DNA from: an uncultured Pelagibacteraceae bacterium
Lineage (GTDB): Bacteria; Pseudomonadota; Alphaproteobacteria; Pelagibacterales; Pelagibacteraceae
DNA: 64,000 nt
Assembly (NCBI GenBank): GCA_902557215.1
Contig: CACDZM010000003.1
Span: 62,001-126,000 of the forward strand
Reading direction: 5' to 3'
In this document: piece by piece, positions 1 to 8,800 of the stretch
How positions within the stretch are numbered: position 1 is the first letter of the stretch
Layout of the letters: each line of letters begins with the position of its first letter
Translations under genes and position numbers: made by a program
The notes under the pieces: generated by a model
Database searches by the model: none
Seen by the model: only the letters and a program-made list of their open reading frames with translations
Told to the model about the DNA's origin: nothing

Positions 1-51
1 AAAAAAATATAAAAGAGTGATTAAAATAAATTTTTTTAATTTTATTATTCA

Positions 52-1119
52 TCAGTAAAACAAAGCCTTTATAAAAGTTAATTTTGGCATTTTCAGAATT
101 ATATTTAAATCATCCCAAAAATTACTTTTATTTGATAAAAATTTTATAACAGTCTTTGGTGAGGCCTTAAACATATCAAAGAATATAATTGACATCTTTT
201 CTGGATGCTTATCTAGAACACGTAAAAAAATATCGTCTAAAAATTGATATTTTTTACTGATTTTAAAACGCTTAGAATTAGAAATATTCTCAATATTTTC
301 TCTAATATATTTACTGTGTTCTTGAATGTTTAAAAAAGTATAACCAGTACTTAATCTTGTCATTCCGCCAGCAGTTCCAATATTTATTTTATTTTTTTCT
401 TTTTTGTCTATCGGATAGAATAAGGGGATCGCACCCTCTTCTTTATAAGTAATTGTGTAATCTTTTATTTTCAGATGCTTATCAATATAATCTTTAATTT
501 GTTTATCATAATCCTTTTGAGAATTATCGTTCATTCTAGATAGCCAAGTTGTCTCAACTAAAGCTTTATTTTTGGAGTAAGGAAGTGTGTAAAAAAAATG
601 CACACTTTCTCTTTGTTCACAGTCAAAATCCATAAGATTAAAAATTTTCTCATCAAAAACATTTTTTTTTGTCTCAATTTCCAAACCACAAAAATGTTGC
701 CATAGGTTAAAATGTTTTTTTTGAATATTTGGAACACTATTAAAAATGAATGAATTTTTAGTATTTATTTCGTTTATGTTTTTTAAGAAAGAAATATTTT
801 TATTTTTTTTTAATTTGTTATTTATTTTTTTATAAAATAAACCACTATCTATACTTTGATAAGGGTAATTTTTGCATTCAAGATGATTTGTCTTACCTGG
901 TATATTGATTGAAAAATGTTCCCAACTTTGTTTAACACAATCATCAAAATTATGAGAAGCTACTTTCCAAAAAGACCACGTTTTATCTCTTTTATATTCT
1001 ACTCTTGGTTCAATAATAGCCAACGTTTTATCTATTAATTTTTCATGAACTTCTAACTCATAAGCAAGTGATAAACCAGCACAACCACCACCAACGATGA
1101 TATAGTCAAATTCTCTCAT
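52..1119 (-). CDS. crtY: Lycopene beta-cyclase
   Basis: Cyclises the ends of lycopene to beta-carotene, the precursor cleaved to retinal for proteorhodopsin. The 355-residue protein opens with a dinucleotide-binding GGGCAGLS at residues 10-17, has TWSFW at 47-51, EEGAIPL near 228-234 and GTAGGMTRLSTGY at 248-260, all typical of CrtY-family cyclases. Its start overlaps the end of crtB by 14 nt, so it is probably translationally coupled as the last visible gene of crtI-crtB-crtY. The membrane-associated flavoprotein role is family knowledge. Positions 1-51 downstream hold no recognisable gene. Confidence 0.93.
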   Translation of the reverse strand: MREFDYIIVGGGCAGLSLAYELEVHEKLIDKTLAIIEPRVEYKRDKTWSFWKVASHNFDDCVKQSWEHFSINIPGKTNHLECKNYPYQSIDSGLFYKKINNKLKKNKNISFLKNINEINTKNSFIFNSVPNIQKKHFNLWQHFCGLEIETKKNVFDEKIFNLMDFDCEQRESVHFFYTLPYSKNKALVETTWLSRMNDNSQKDYDKQIKDYIDKHLKIKDYTITYKEEGAIPLFYPIDKKEKNKINIGTAGGMTRLSTGYTFLNIQEHSKYIRENIENISNSKRFKISKKYQFLDDIFLRVLDKHPEKMSIIFFDMFKASPKTVIKFLSNKSNFWDDLNIILKMPKLTFIKALFY

Positions 1120-1957
1120 TTATATTAATTTCTTCATTAATCAAAATATGATTATGTCTTACCTGATCATCTTTTTTATGTATTAAAGACAGTTGAATTA
1201 AGTCCAAAATTGAAAGAAAAGTTTCGAGACCTTTTTCCAAATTTGAAACATATATCTTTCCTGCATTTTGATAGTTTTCTAAGTTTTTTTTATCCAATAT
1301 CTTATGACCAATTTTTCTGTAAATTCTTCTTGCGACTAAAATAGAAAAACGAAAGCTGAAAGGTATATCCTTAATCGAATAAAATGAATTTTCATAAAAA
1401 GTATCGGCAAGATTGATAGTTGATGAAATTACTCCAAAATCCTTATCTATATAAAAACGATTATTTTTTGAGTCCTCGATTACATCTCTTGATATATTAG
1501 TAAGCTGCATCGCAATCCCAAGATCAATAGCTGATCTAAGCGAACTTTTTTTATTAACTTTTAAAATTTTTGCCATCATTAATCCAACTGTTCCAGCTAC
1601 TCTATATGAGTAAATTAACAAATCTTTTTTTGAGTCTAATTTAACTTCATCCTTGATATCTGATTTAATTCCGATTAATAAATCTTGAACAACTTTTAAA
1701 GATATATTGAACTCTTTTATAAGATCCCACATATTTTTGATAACTGGGTTATTCAATTTTTTTTTTTTAAAATCGTCCTCAAACTGACTGAATTTCTTTT
1801 CTTTATTTTCTAATTCTTCATGATCATCTGCAATGTTATCTGCTACTCTACAAAAATCGTATAAAGCTGAGCATTTTTTTAATGTTTCTTTCGGTAAAAA
1901 AAAACCAGCCCAACTAAATGATTTAGCATAAACAGACAAATAACTTTTGCTAGACAT
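1106..1957 (-). CDS. crtB: Phytoene synthase
   Basis: Condenses two geranylgeranyl diphosphates to phytoene, the first committed carotenoid step. The 283-residue protein has both Asp-rich prenyl-diphosphate motifs, DNIAD at residues 40-44 and DVIED at 158-162, plus the AGTVG helix at 121-125, as in squalene/phytoene synthases. Its ATG overlaps the crtI stop codon by one base, so the two are almost certainly cotranscribed and coupled. The geranylgeranyl diphosphate synthase (crtE) that should supply substrate is not in the window. Confidence 0.95.
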   Translation of the reverse strand: MSSKSYLSVYAKSFSWAGFFLPKETLKKCSALYDFCRVADNIADDHEELENKEKKFSQFEDDFKKKKLNNPVIKNMWDLIKEFNISLKVVQDLLIGIKSDIKDEVKLDSKKDLLIYSYRVAGTVGLMMAKILKVNKKSSLRSAIDLGIAMQLTNISRDVIEDSKNNRFYIDKDFGVISSTINLADTFYENSFYSIKDIPFSFRFSILVARRIYRKIGHKILDKKNLENYQNAGKIYVSNLEKGLETFLSILDLIQLSLIHKKDDQVRHNHILINEEININERI

Positions 1958-3417
1958 TATAAAATTCTATCTAAAACTTTTGCAGATGAAAGCACCCCCG
2001 GCACACCTGCTCCTGGATGAGTGCCTGCTCCTACAAAATAAAGCCCGTCGTATATCTCTGATTTATTATGAAATCTAAAATAAGCCGACTGGGAAAATTT
2101 TGGTTGTATTGAAAAACCTGAACCATATTTAGTATTCAAATCTTTCTCAAAATAATCTGGTGTTAAATAAAAATCTTCCACAATATTTTTTCTAAGATCT
2201 GGCATTAAATCTTTTTCCATTTTATCTATTACCAAATTTTTCATTTTTTCACCTTCAACAGACCAATTAATTTTTGATTGATTATTTGGTACTGGAACCA
2301 AAACGTAGAAACAATCATTTCCCTCAGGTGCCATAGACTTATCTGTTGCAGATGGTCTATGCAGATAATAACTGATGTCTTCATTTAATCTTTTATTATT
2401 GAAAATATCATTGAGATGTTCTTTATATTTGTTACCAAATTTAATCGTATGATGTTCTACATCTTCATATTTTTTTTTTGTACCAAAATAATAAACAAAT
2501 AATCCCATAGAGTATTCCATTCGTCTCTTTTTCCATTTAAAAAGAAATGAGTTATTAACATTTTCATTTAACATTTTTTCATAAACTGCAGGAGGGTCAG
2601 CGTTACAGATCACATTGTCAGATTTTATTATGGTTTTATTATCTAATTCAATACCAGTAATTTTTTTTTTGTTAGATATAATTCTTTTAACTTCGTGTCC
2701 TTTTATTATTTTGACTCCAACTTCGTCCATTAGTTTCTCAAATCCTTTAATGATATTTCCTGTTCCCCCCATAGAATAATGTATTCCCCATTTTTTTTCT
2801 AAGTATAAAATTAATCCATAGATTGATGTTGTTGTAAAAGGATTGCCACCAACTAGCAAAGGGTGCATACTTAACATTCTTCTTAATTTTTCATCTTTTA
2901 TATATGAGGAAACTAATGAGTAAACTGATTTATAACTTTTTAATTTTAATAGAGCTGGCAATTGTTGTATCATCACAAGTGATCTATCAAATGGGATGTC
3001 TGCAAGTTCTGTAAATCCTTTGTCAAAAATTTTTTTTGTGAAATTTACTAATTTTTCATAACCTAACACATCTTCCTGATTGATTTGTTCAATCTGTTTT
3101 TTCATATCTTCTTCATTACCAGAGTAATTAAATCGAGTTTTATCCTCAAAAATAAATTGATACCAAACCTTTAATGGCGAAAGTTTTATATAATCTCTGG
3201 GATTTTTTTTAAACAATTCAAATAATTCATTGATTAAATATGGTGCAGTAATTACAGTTGGACCACCATCATATATAAATCCATTTTTTTTAAATACTCT
3301 TGCTCTTCCCCCAAGATCAGGGTGTTTTTCAATTAAGGTTACGTTGTTGCCCTTTGCTTTAATGCGTAGAGCAGCAGCAATACCCCCAAAACCAGAACCT
3401 ATCACAATAGAATTCAT
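1957..3417 (-). CDS. crtI: Phytoene desaturase
   Basis: FAD-dependent desaturase that converts phytoene to lycopene in successive steps. At 486 residues it has the usual CrtI length. It carries the N-terminal dinucleotide-binding GSGFGG at residues 7-12, a GGPTVITAP segment after it, and the C-terminal FAD/substrate motif VGAGTHPGAGVPG close to the end. It begins only 40 nt after atpF on the same strand, with no clear terminator between them, so the carotenoid genes may be read from the F0 ATP synthase operon. I saw no separate promoter with good spacing, though one in this AT-rich gap cannot be excluded. Confidence 0.95.
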   Translation of the reverse strand: MNSIVIGSGFGGIAAALRIKAKGNNVTLIEKHPDLGGRARVFKKNGFIYDGGPTVITAPYLINELFELFKKNPRDYIKLSPLKVWYQFIFEDKTRFNYSGNEEDMKKQIEQINQEDVLGYEKLVNFTKKIFDKGFTELADIPFDRSLVMIQQLPALLKLKSYKSVYSLVSSYIKDEKLRRMLSMHPLLVGGNPFTTTSIYGLILYLEKKWGIHYSMGGTGNIIKGFEKLMDEVGVKIIKGHEVKRIISNKKKITGIELDNKTIIKSDNVICNADPPAVYEKMLNENVNNSFLFKWKKRRMEYSMGLFVYYFGTKKKYEDVEHHTIKFGNKYKEHLNDIFNNKRLNEDISYYLHRPSATDKSMAPEGNDCFYVLVPVPNNQSKINWSVEGEKMKNLVIDKMEKDLMPDLRKNIVEDFYLTPDYFEKDLNTKYGSGFSIQPKFSQSAYFRFHNKSEIYDGLYFVGAGTHPGAGVPGVLSSAKVLDRIL

Positions 3418-3457
3418 TTCAATAATTTATATTTTTTTTTAAAAAAATGTAAGAAGA

Positions 3458-3955
3458 TTATAAATTAATTTTTTTTAACTCTGCTTTAGTTTCATCTAAA
3501 TTTTTTTCAAATAGATTATCTAATTTCGATTTATCTACAGAGGTAGCAATTATTTTTTTTACAGAGTCCACAGCAATTTTTACAGATGCATTCTTAATTT
3601 CCTTTATAGCTAAGTTTTTCATTTGAGTAATTTTTATTTGAGTTGAATTTTTCTTAATTTCTGATGATTTATGGAATTTATCATTTAATTCTATTATCAA
3701 TCTATCACTATCTTTCTTTGCCTGATCTAAAATTTCTTTGCTTGCAGACTGTGCAGTATTAAGTTTTTTTTGAGCACTATCCAATAGTGTTTTAGCTTCA
3801 GATCTCAATTTTTCACTTTCATCAATCTCATTTTTGATATCTAAAATAAGCTTGTCAAGCATCTCGTTTATTTTTTGGGGCACTTTTAAGTACACTAAAC
3901 CTCCAAAAAATATTACAAATGAAACTGCTACCCAAAATGTTGCATCAAGAGCCAT
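3458..3955 (-). CDS. atpF: ATP synthase F0 subunit b
   Basis: Peripheral-stalk subunit linking the F0 motor to F1. I chose the ATG at 3955, giving 165 residues that begin MALDATFWVAVSFVIFFGG, a single N-terminal membrane helix, followed by a long charged helix rich in Lys, Glu and Ala. A longer reading to 4030 would only add residues antiparallel to nothing known and overlap atpF' more deeply. With this start the overlap with atpF' is 11 nt. This is one of two b-type subunits, as is normal for alphaproteobacteria. The alpha/beta/gamma F1 genes are not in the window. Confidence 0.9.
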   Translation of the reverse strand: MALDATFWVAVSFVIFFGGLVYLKVPQKINEMLDKLILDIKNEIDESEKLRSEAKTLLDSAQKKLNTAQSASKEILDQAKKDSDRLIIELNDKFHKSSEIKKNSTQIKITQMKNLAIKEIKNASVKIAVDSVKKIIATSVDKSKLDNLFEKNLDETKAELKKINL

Positions 3956-4535
3956 AGTATTTGTCCTTGTTTTTTTTTGAAAGATCATCAACGATTGCAG
4001 ATATACTGCTATTATTAATTTCCGTTCCAATCAATTTTTTTATAAGATCTGAAGATGTTTCTATTGCAATTTTGTTTATTTTTTCAGCGGCGACATTCTT
4101 TAATGTTTCTATTTCTTTTTCAGCACTACTAATTTCTTCATCTATTTGTTTGTCCAAAATTTCTTTTTTAGCATTAATATCTTTAATTACTTTTTCTCTA
4201 GCATTTTTAAAAAAATTTTTTGCTTCTATTTTACTTTTTAGGATTATTTCTTCATACTCTCTTAATTTAGCCTCGCTACTCTCTCTTTGTTTTTCAGCAG
4301 CCTCAATGTTTTCTTGTATTTGAGATTTTCTGAGCTCAAGATTCGAACTTATTTTAGGTAAAATAAATTTTGATAAAACAACATATAAAATCCCAAAAGT
4401 AATTGTAAGCCAAAATATTTGTGAAATCCAAAATTCTGGATCAAGTTGAGGCATGCCCCCACTTTCAGCTGAAAAAACTTCTTTTAAAAAAAAGAAATTA
4501 AAAAATATTGACTGAAAAAATATTTTTTTAATCAT
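3945..4535 (-). CDS. atpG: ATP synthase F0 subunit b'
   Basis: Second, diverged b-type stalk subunit that forms a b/b' heterodimer in alphaproteobacteria and cyanobacteria. Starting at the ATG at 4535 (196 residues) avoids running into atpE; the in-frame ATG at 4550 would overlap it. The protein begins with a hydrophobic, Phe-rich stretch ending ...FSAESGG that could be a cleavable signal, then PQLDPEFWISQIFWL introduces the membrane helix, then a long Glu/Lys-rich helix. It lies between atpE and atpF as expected. Naming varies (atpG, atpF2, atpX). Confidence 0.9.
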   Translation of the reverse strand: MIKKIFFQSIFFNFFFLKEVFSAESGGMPQLDPEFWISQIFWLTITFGILYVVLSKFILPKISSNLELRKSQIQENIEAAEKQRESSEAKLREYEEIILKSKIEAKNFFKNAREKVIKDINAKKEILDKQIDEEISSAEKEIETLKNVAAEKINKIAIETSSDLIKKLIGTEINNSSISAIVDDLSKKNKDKYYGS

Positions 4536-4539
4536 TAAT

Positions 4540-4767
4540 TTAAAATGCAAATAGAATGATTAACGCAACCACCAATCCAAATAATCCAGTAGCTTCTGCA
4601 AGTGCAAAACCTAAAAGCAAATTAGGGAACTGTTTTTGTGCAGCAGATGGATTTCTCATCGCCCCTGATAAATAGTTACCAAAAATTATTCCTATACCAA
4701 CACCAGCTCCAGCTAATGCAATTGCTGCTAAGCCTGCTCCTATCATTTTTGCTGCTTCTAATTCCAT
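4540..4767 (-). CDS. atpE: ATP synthase F0 subunit c
   Basis: Ring-forming proteolipid of the rotary motor. The 75-residue protein is a helical hairpin: a Gly/Ala-rich first helix (AGLAAIALAGAGVGIGI), the polar loop around RNPSA, and a second helix with the ion-carrying Glu in ALAEATGLF. The first helix lacks the Gln that marks Na+-binding c subunits, so proton coupling is inferred. It is preceded by the strongest ribosome-binding site seen in the operon, consistent with the many copies needed per complex. Confidence 0.96.
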   Translation of the reverse strand: MELEAAKMIGAGLAAIALAGAGVGIGIIFGNYLSGAMRNPSAAQKQFPNLLLGFALAEATGLFGLVVALIILFAF

Positions 4768-4772
4768 TATAT

Positions 4773-4778
4773 CCTCCT
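4773..4778 (-). promoter_or_regulatory. Strong ribosome-binding site of atpE
   Basis: On the minus strand the bases read AGGAGG, 5 nt before the atpE ATG. Most genes in this window lack a recognisable Shine-Dalgarno sequence, so this perfect one stands out and fits the high stoichiometry of subunit c. Confidence 0.85.
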
Positions 4779-4785
4779 ATGTTAA

Positions 4786-5520
4786 TTAATGGTGTAAATT
4801 TAATGCATCATTTAAATAAATGCATGTTAAAATTGCAAAAACATATGCCTGAAGAAAAGCAACTAATATCTCCAAACCAGTCAATGCAACCGAAAAACTC
4901 AGTGGAAGCCATCCACCGACAATTCCGAGACTAACTACAAAGCCTCCGAAAACTTTCATCATAGTATGACCTGCCATCATATTAGCAAATAGTCTTACCG
5001 ATAAACTAATGGGTCTACTTAAATAAGAAATAATTTCAATAACGACTATTAGCGGGAGTAATACAATTGGTACTCCACTTGGCACAAAAAGTTTTAAGTA
5101 TCCGAAACCATGTCTAATAAAGCCAATAATTGTAACTCCGATAAAAATGAATGCTGCAAGCATAAAAGTTACAATAATATGGCTAGTAACTGTAAATGTA
5201 TAAGGGATCATTCCAAACATGTTGCAAAAGAGTACAAACATAAATAGTGAAAAAATGAAGGCGAAGTATGGTTTAGCCTTTGAGCCAGCGGTATCGCTAA
5301 TCATTTTCGAAACAAAAGAATAACTAAGTTCAGTTAAAAGTTGAATCTTGCTGGGTATCATGGATCTTTTTTTAGAACCCCAATTAAAAATTAAAAGAAT
5401 TGCTATTGAACTAATAATCATGAACAAACTTGCATTTGTAAAAGAGATATCTAAAGTACCTATTTTAATTTCAGGACCAATTCTGTACACTTCGAATTGG
5501 TTCATTGGGTTTGCTGCCAT
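4786..5520 (-). CDS. atpB: ATP synthase F0 subunit a
   Basis: Membrane stator subunit that forms the proton half-channels against the c ring. It has 244 residues and several hydrophobic segments. The conserved C-terminal region PISLSVRLFANMMAGH contains the essential Arg, and the following helices with GLEILVAFLQAYVFAIL match family members. It sits between atpI and atpE in the standard F0 order. Confidence 0.96.
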   Translation of the reverse strand: MAANPMNQFEVYRIGPEIKIGTLDISFTNASLFMIISSIAILLIFNWGSKKRSMIPSKIQLLTELSYSFVSKMISDTAGSKAKPYFAFIFSLFMFVLFCNMFGMIPYTFTVTSHIIVTFMLAAFIFIGVTIIGFIRHGFGYLKLFVPSGVPIVLLPLIVVIEIISYLSRPISLSVRLFANMMAGHTMMKVFGGFVVSLGIVGGWLPLSFSVALTGLEILVAFLQAYVFAILTCIYLNDALNLHH

Positions 5521-5530
5521 AAATTTATTT

Positions 5531-5806
5531 CTACTTTTGCATATTTTTTGCAGATTTGATTACATTAGCTATTCCAGCTATTACCCCTACAAAAAAAAAT
5601 ATTAAAATTAACCATGGTTTAGTACCAAAGGTCTTGTCTAAAATAAACCCAATAATTGTCCCGACTGCCACCGCTGACACTAGTTCTGTACTAAGCTTAA
5701 AAGCATTACCAATTGGGGATGAATTATCATTTTTCTTACTTAAGTTTCTTTTATCAACCTTCTTTTTTGCAATCTCTAAGCGAGTTTTAAAAGGATCCTT
5801 GGACAT
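5531..5806 (-). CDS. atpI: AtpI-like F0F1 assembly protein
   Basis: Small membrane protein thought to help assemble the c ring. The 91-residue product has a charged N-terminal third followed by two hydrophobic helices: one with GTIIGFILDKTFGTKPW and one with IFFFVGVIAGIANV. This is the AtpI/Gene1 pattern. It begins 13 nt after the smc stop on the same strand, so the F0 operon either has a promoter inside smc or is expressed from further upstream. Confidence 0.85.
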   Translation of the reverse strand: MSKDPFKTRLEIAKKKVDKRNLSKKNDNSSPIGNAFKLSTELVSAVAVGTIIGFILDKTFGTKPWLILIFFFVGVIAGIANVIKSAKNMQK

Positions 5807-5819
5807 CTAGATTATTTGA

Positions 5820-8216
5820 TTAAGCAACCATACTCTCTGCTTTTTGTAAATCAACAGCAACTAACTGACTTATGCCTTTTTCAGGCATTGTAACACCATA
5901 AAGCCTGTTCATTTTAGACATTGTTAAAGCATGATGGGTTACAATTATAAATTTTGTACTAGTAATACTTATCAACTCCTCTAATAAATTGCAGAATCTC
6001 GTAACATTAGCGTCATCTAATGGTGCATCAACTTCGTCAAGCACGCAGATTGGTGATGGATTTGTTAAAAAAACTGCAAAAATTAAAGATAGAGCAGTTA
6101 AAGCCTGCTCTCCACCTGATAACAAGGTTATCGATTGTAGTCTTTTTCCAGGCGGACTTACCAACATCTCAAGTCCAGCTTCAAGAGGGTCGTCAGAGTC
6201 AACAAGTTCCAATTTTGCATTTCCACCATTAAATAGTTTTGTATATACATCATTAAATTTACGATTTATCTTTTCAAAAGCATCTAATAGTCTTTCTCTT
6301 CCTTTTTGATTAAGTTCTTGGATACTTTCTTTTAACTTTGAAATAGCAGTAACTAAATCTGATCTGTCCTCTTCCATTTTTTTTATTTCAGTTTCATATT
6401 TACTAGTTTCTTCATCAGCTTTTAAATTAACGGATCCAAACTTTTCTCTCTCTTGCTTTTTTTTATCTAACAAATCTTCTTGAATAACTGCATTTGGTAG
6501 TTCTTCAACTCCGAATAAATTTGAGTTTTCTAAAATATTTTCTTCTGTTAAATTAAGCTCTGAATTTACTCTATCTATCAAATCATCTTTTCTTTTTTTT
6601 AAACCATCTATCGTTGCGCTTGAACTTGCTTTACGTTCTCTAATCTGGATAGATTGTTCTTGAATTTCATCCAATTGATTTCTGAGTGCATCTATCTTTT
6701 CATTGGTATTATTTATAATTATCTCATTTTCACTTTTTTCTTTTTCAGAAATTCTTAAACCTTCAGAGATTTGACCTTTTTTTTCAGCTTGCAATTTTGG
6801 TTGGCTATCTAATTGGTCCAATTGATTATTTAACTTATCTTTTCGACCAGTTAATTCATTTACCATTTTTTCAGAATTAGATAAAAGATTTTTCCAACTT
6901 TCAATCTCCTTTTCAATGATACTTATTCTTTCGTTTCTTTTTACAGATTCTTTTTTGATGTTTTGATTTTTACTGAAACTATCCGCATATTCATCAATTA
7001 AAAATTTGGAATTTTCAAGTGCATTAATTGCATTTTTATTCTCATTTGAGTTAATTAATTTTTTAATTTTTTCAATTTCTTGATACAAACTGTTTTTACT
7101 ATTATTTAAATCCTCATTAGATTTTTTTTCAGTTTCATAGTATTTAGAATCAATTTCAATGAGTTCATTTTTTTCTTCCTTTAATCTTTTTTCGTTTGAA
7201 TTTGCATCGATAATAATTCCTTTTTCTCGATTAATATCGTCATCTAAAGTTTGTAGTAGTTTTTTTATGTTTTCAATTTCATTTTGAATTCTTGTATTTT
7301 CTTTATCTAGACCTTGAAGTTCTAAATTGAGTCTTTGAATTCTAGACAGACTTTCAATATTTTTTTCTCGTAAGGGTGTCACCTTATCTAATTCAAGTTT
7401 AATTGAATTTTCAATTTTAGAAATTTTATCATTAAAACCACTTACCTCGTCCTCTGCCTCTGAATTAATTTCTGTTTCAACATGAATTTCTTTATCGATT
7501 TCTATTAATTTTAAATAATATAAGCCAGCCTCTATTTTCTTTATTTCATCGGAAATACTTTTATATTTGGTTGCTTCCTCAGCCTGCTTTTTTAGATTTG
7601 CAAGCTGTCTCTCTTGTTGTCTTCTTAATTCATCTGCCCTTTTCAAATTATTTTCTGCCGCATTTAATCTCAACTCAGCCTCATGCCGTCGAACATGTAA
7701 GCCCGATATTCCTGCAGCCTCTTCTAGGATTGCTCTTCTATCAGTTGGTTTAGCAGTCACAAGAGCACCTATACGACCTTGGCTGATCATTGATGGTGAA
7801 TGAGCACCAGTTGATAAGTCAGCAAAAAACATTTGCGTATCTCTTGCCCTTACCTCTTTATCGTTGATATAAAATTTTGAGCCTTTATCCTTTTCAATTT
7901 TTCTTTTAATATTTATTTCTTCAAGCTCTTTATATTGAACAGGTCCTTCACCAGAAAGTTTTGAAACGGTGATTGAAACCTCTGCAATATTTTTAGACGG
8001 TTTGTTTGAAGTACCAGAAAATATAACATCTTCCATTCCGGAGCCACGCATACTTTTTGCGGATGTCTCTCCCATTGCCCACCTTATGGACTCAACGATA
8101 TTTGATTTTCCACAACCATTTGGCCCAACTATTCCAGTCAAACCGTCATCAATTATAAAATTCGTTTTATCTGCAAATGATTTAAATCCATTTAGTTGGA
8201 TTTTTTTAAAGTCCAT
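5820..8216 (-). CDS. smc: Smc chromosome-condensation ATPase, short form without visible hinge
   Basis: SMC proteins fold, pair and segregate chromosomes. This 798-residue protein is far shorter than the usual 1150 or so. The N-terminal head has Walker A GPNGCGKS at residues 31-38 and the Q-loop region near 146. The C-terminal head has signature LSGGEQ at 699-704 and Walker B CVLDEVDAPLDD at 724-735, and the joint region is canonical (GSVNLKADEE at 594-603). Between about 170 and 640 the sequence is almost all Lys/Glu/Asn/Leu coiled coil with a break near 385-425. The Gly-rich globular hinge is not visible and there is no CxxC zinc hook. Both heads are in one frame, so this is not a frameshift. 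Confidence 0.93.
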   Translation of the reverse strand: MDFKKIQLNGFKSFADKTNFIIDDGLTGIVGPNGCGKSNIVESIRWAMGETSAKSMRGSGMEDVIFSGTSNKPSKNIAEVSITVSKLSGEGPVQYKELEEINIKRKIEKDKGSKFYINDKEVRARDTQMFFADLSTGAHSPSMISQGRIGALVTAKPTDRRAILEEAAGISGLHVRRHEAELRLNAAENNLKRADELRRQQERQLANLKKQAEEATKYKSISDEIKKIEAGLYYLKLIEIDKEIHVETEINSEAEDEVSGFNDKISKIENSIKLELDKVTPLREKNIESLSRIQRLNLELQGLDKENTRIQNEIENIKKLLQTLDDDINREKGIIIDANSNEKRLKEEKNELIEIDSKYYETEKKSNEDLNNSKNSLYQEIEKIKKLINSNENKNAINALENSKFLIDEYADSFSKNQNIKKESVKRNERISIIEKEIESWKNLLSNSEKMVNELTGRKDKLNNQLDQLDSQPKLQAEKKGQISEGLRISEKEKSENEIIINNTNEKIDALRNQLDEIQEQSIQIRERKASSSATIDGLKKRKDDLIDRVNSELNLTEENILENSNLFGVEELPNAVIQEDLLDKKKQEREKFGSVNLKADEETSKYETEIKKMEEDRSDLVTAISKLKESIQELNQKGRERLLDAFEKINRKFNDVYTKLFNGGNAKLELVDSDDPLEAGLEMLVSPPGKRLQSITLLSGGEQALTALSLIFAVFLTNPSPICVLDEVDAPLDDANVTRFCNLLEELISITSTKFIIVTHHALTMSKMNRLYGVTMPEKGISQLVAVDLQKAESMVA

Positions 8217-8224
8217 AGAACAAC

Positions 8225-8800
8225 TTATATCAGTTTTTCTAATGTTTTTTTTAAATTTTTATAATTAAGAGATTTATCAAACTTTTTGTTATTGATTATT
8301 ATCGTAGGAGTAGAATTGACTTTAAAATCTTTAGCTCCTTCGATTCGATCATTTAAAACGAAATCTTCAATTTTTTTATCATTAGTGCATTTTTTGAAGT
8401 CAACCTTGTAACCTTTCTTATCAATGAATTTTTTAAGATTATCGTTTAATTCATCAACAGTTTTTCCCTTATTCCAGTTTTTTTGATTAGCATATAAACT
8501 CTCTAAAATTTCTAAACTTTGTTGAGGGTTGCATTGAACAATTTTTGATGCATTAAAAGCTGCCGCATCTAAAGGAAAGTGTCTAAATTCAATTTTTACT
8601 AAACCTGGATCAATAAAGTCCTTTTTAAGTTGAGGATAAATATTTTTATGAAAATCAGCACAATGGCTACAAGTCAAGGACTCGTATGCAATAATTGTAA
8701 TCTTAGCATTTTCTTTTCCTGATGTAATTCTTATGGCCTCAGCACTTGAACTGCTAAACAACCCAAAAAATGCAATAAAAATAAATAAAAGTTTTTTCAT
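8225..8800 (-). CDS. DsbA-like periplasmic thioredoxin-fold protein
   Basis: Likely periplasmic thiol-disulfide oxidoreductase of the DsbA/BdbD type. The 191-residue protein has an N-terminal signal peptide (MKKLLFIFIAFFGLFSSSSA), the active site CSHC at residues 44-47 in a SLTCSHCADFH context, and the cis-Pro segment STPTIIINNKKF near the C-terminus. Its ATG overlaps the DUF721 stop by 4 nt. This dsbA-like gene between DUF721 and smc is a conserved alphaproteobacterial order. Whether it oxidises or isomerises disulfides cannot be told from sequence. Confidence 0.88.
   Translation of the reverse strand: MKKLLFIFIAFFGLFSSSSAEAIRITSGKENAKITIIAYESLTCSHCADFHKNIYPQLKKDFIDPGLVKIEFRHFPLDAAAFNASKIVQCNPQQSLEILESLYANQKNWNKGKTVDELNDNLKKFIDKKGYKVDFKKCTNDKKIEDFVLNDRIEGAKDFKVNSTPTIIINNKKFDKSLNYKNLKKTLEKLI

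Noticed and set aside
3961-4323. Plus-strand open frame opposite atpF'
   Set aside because: It is a hydrophobic shadow of a coiled-coil gene read backwards; several similar shadows exist opposite smc, uvrB, carB and ftsZ.
5820-8216. Short smc might be a frameshifted or fused gene fragment
   Set aside because: Both ATPase heads, joint elements and coiled-coil arms are in one uninterrupted frame, so an internal shortening is the better reading.
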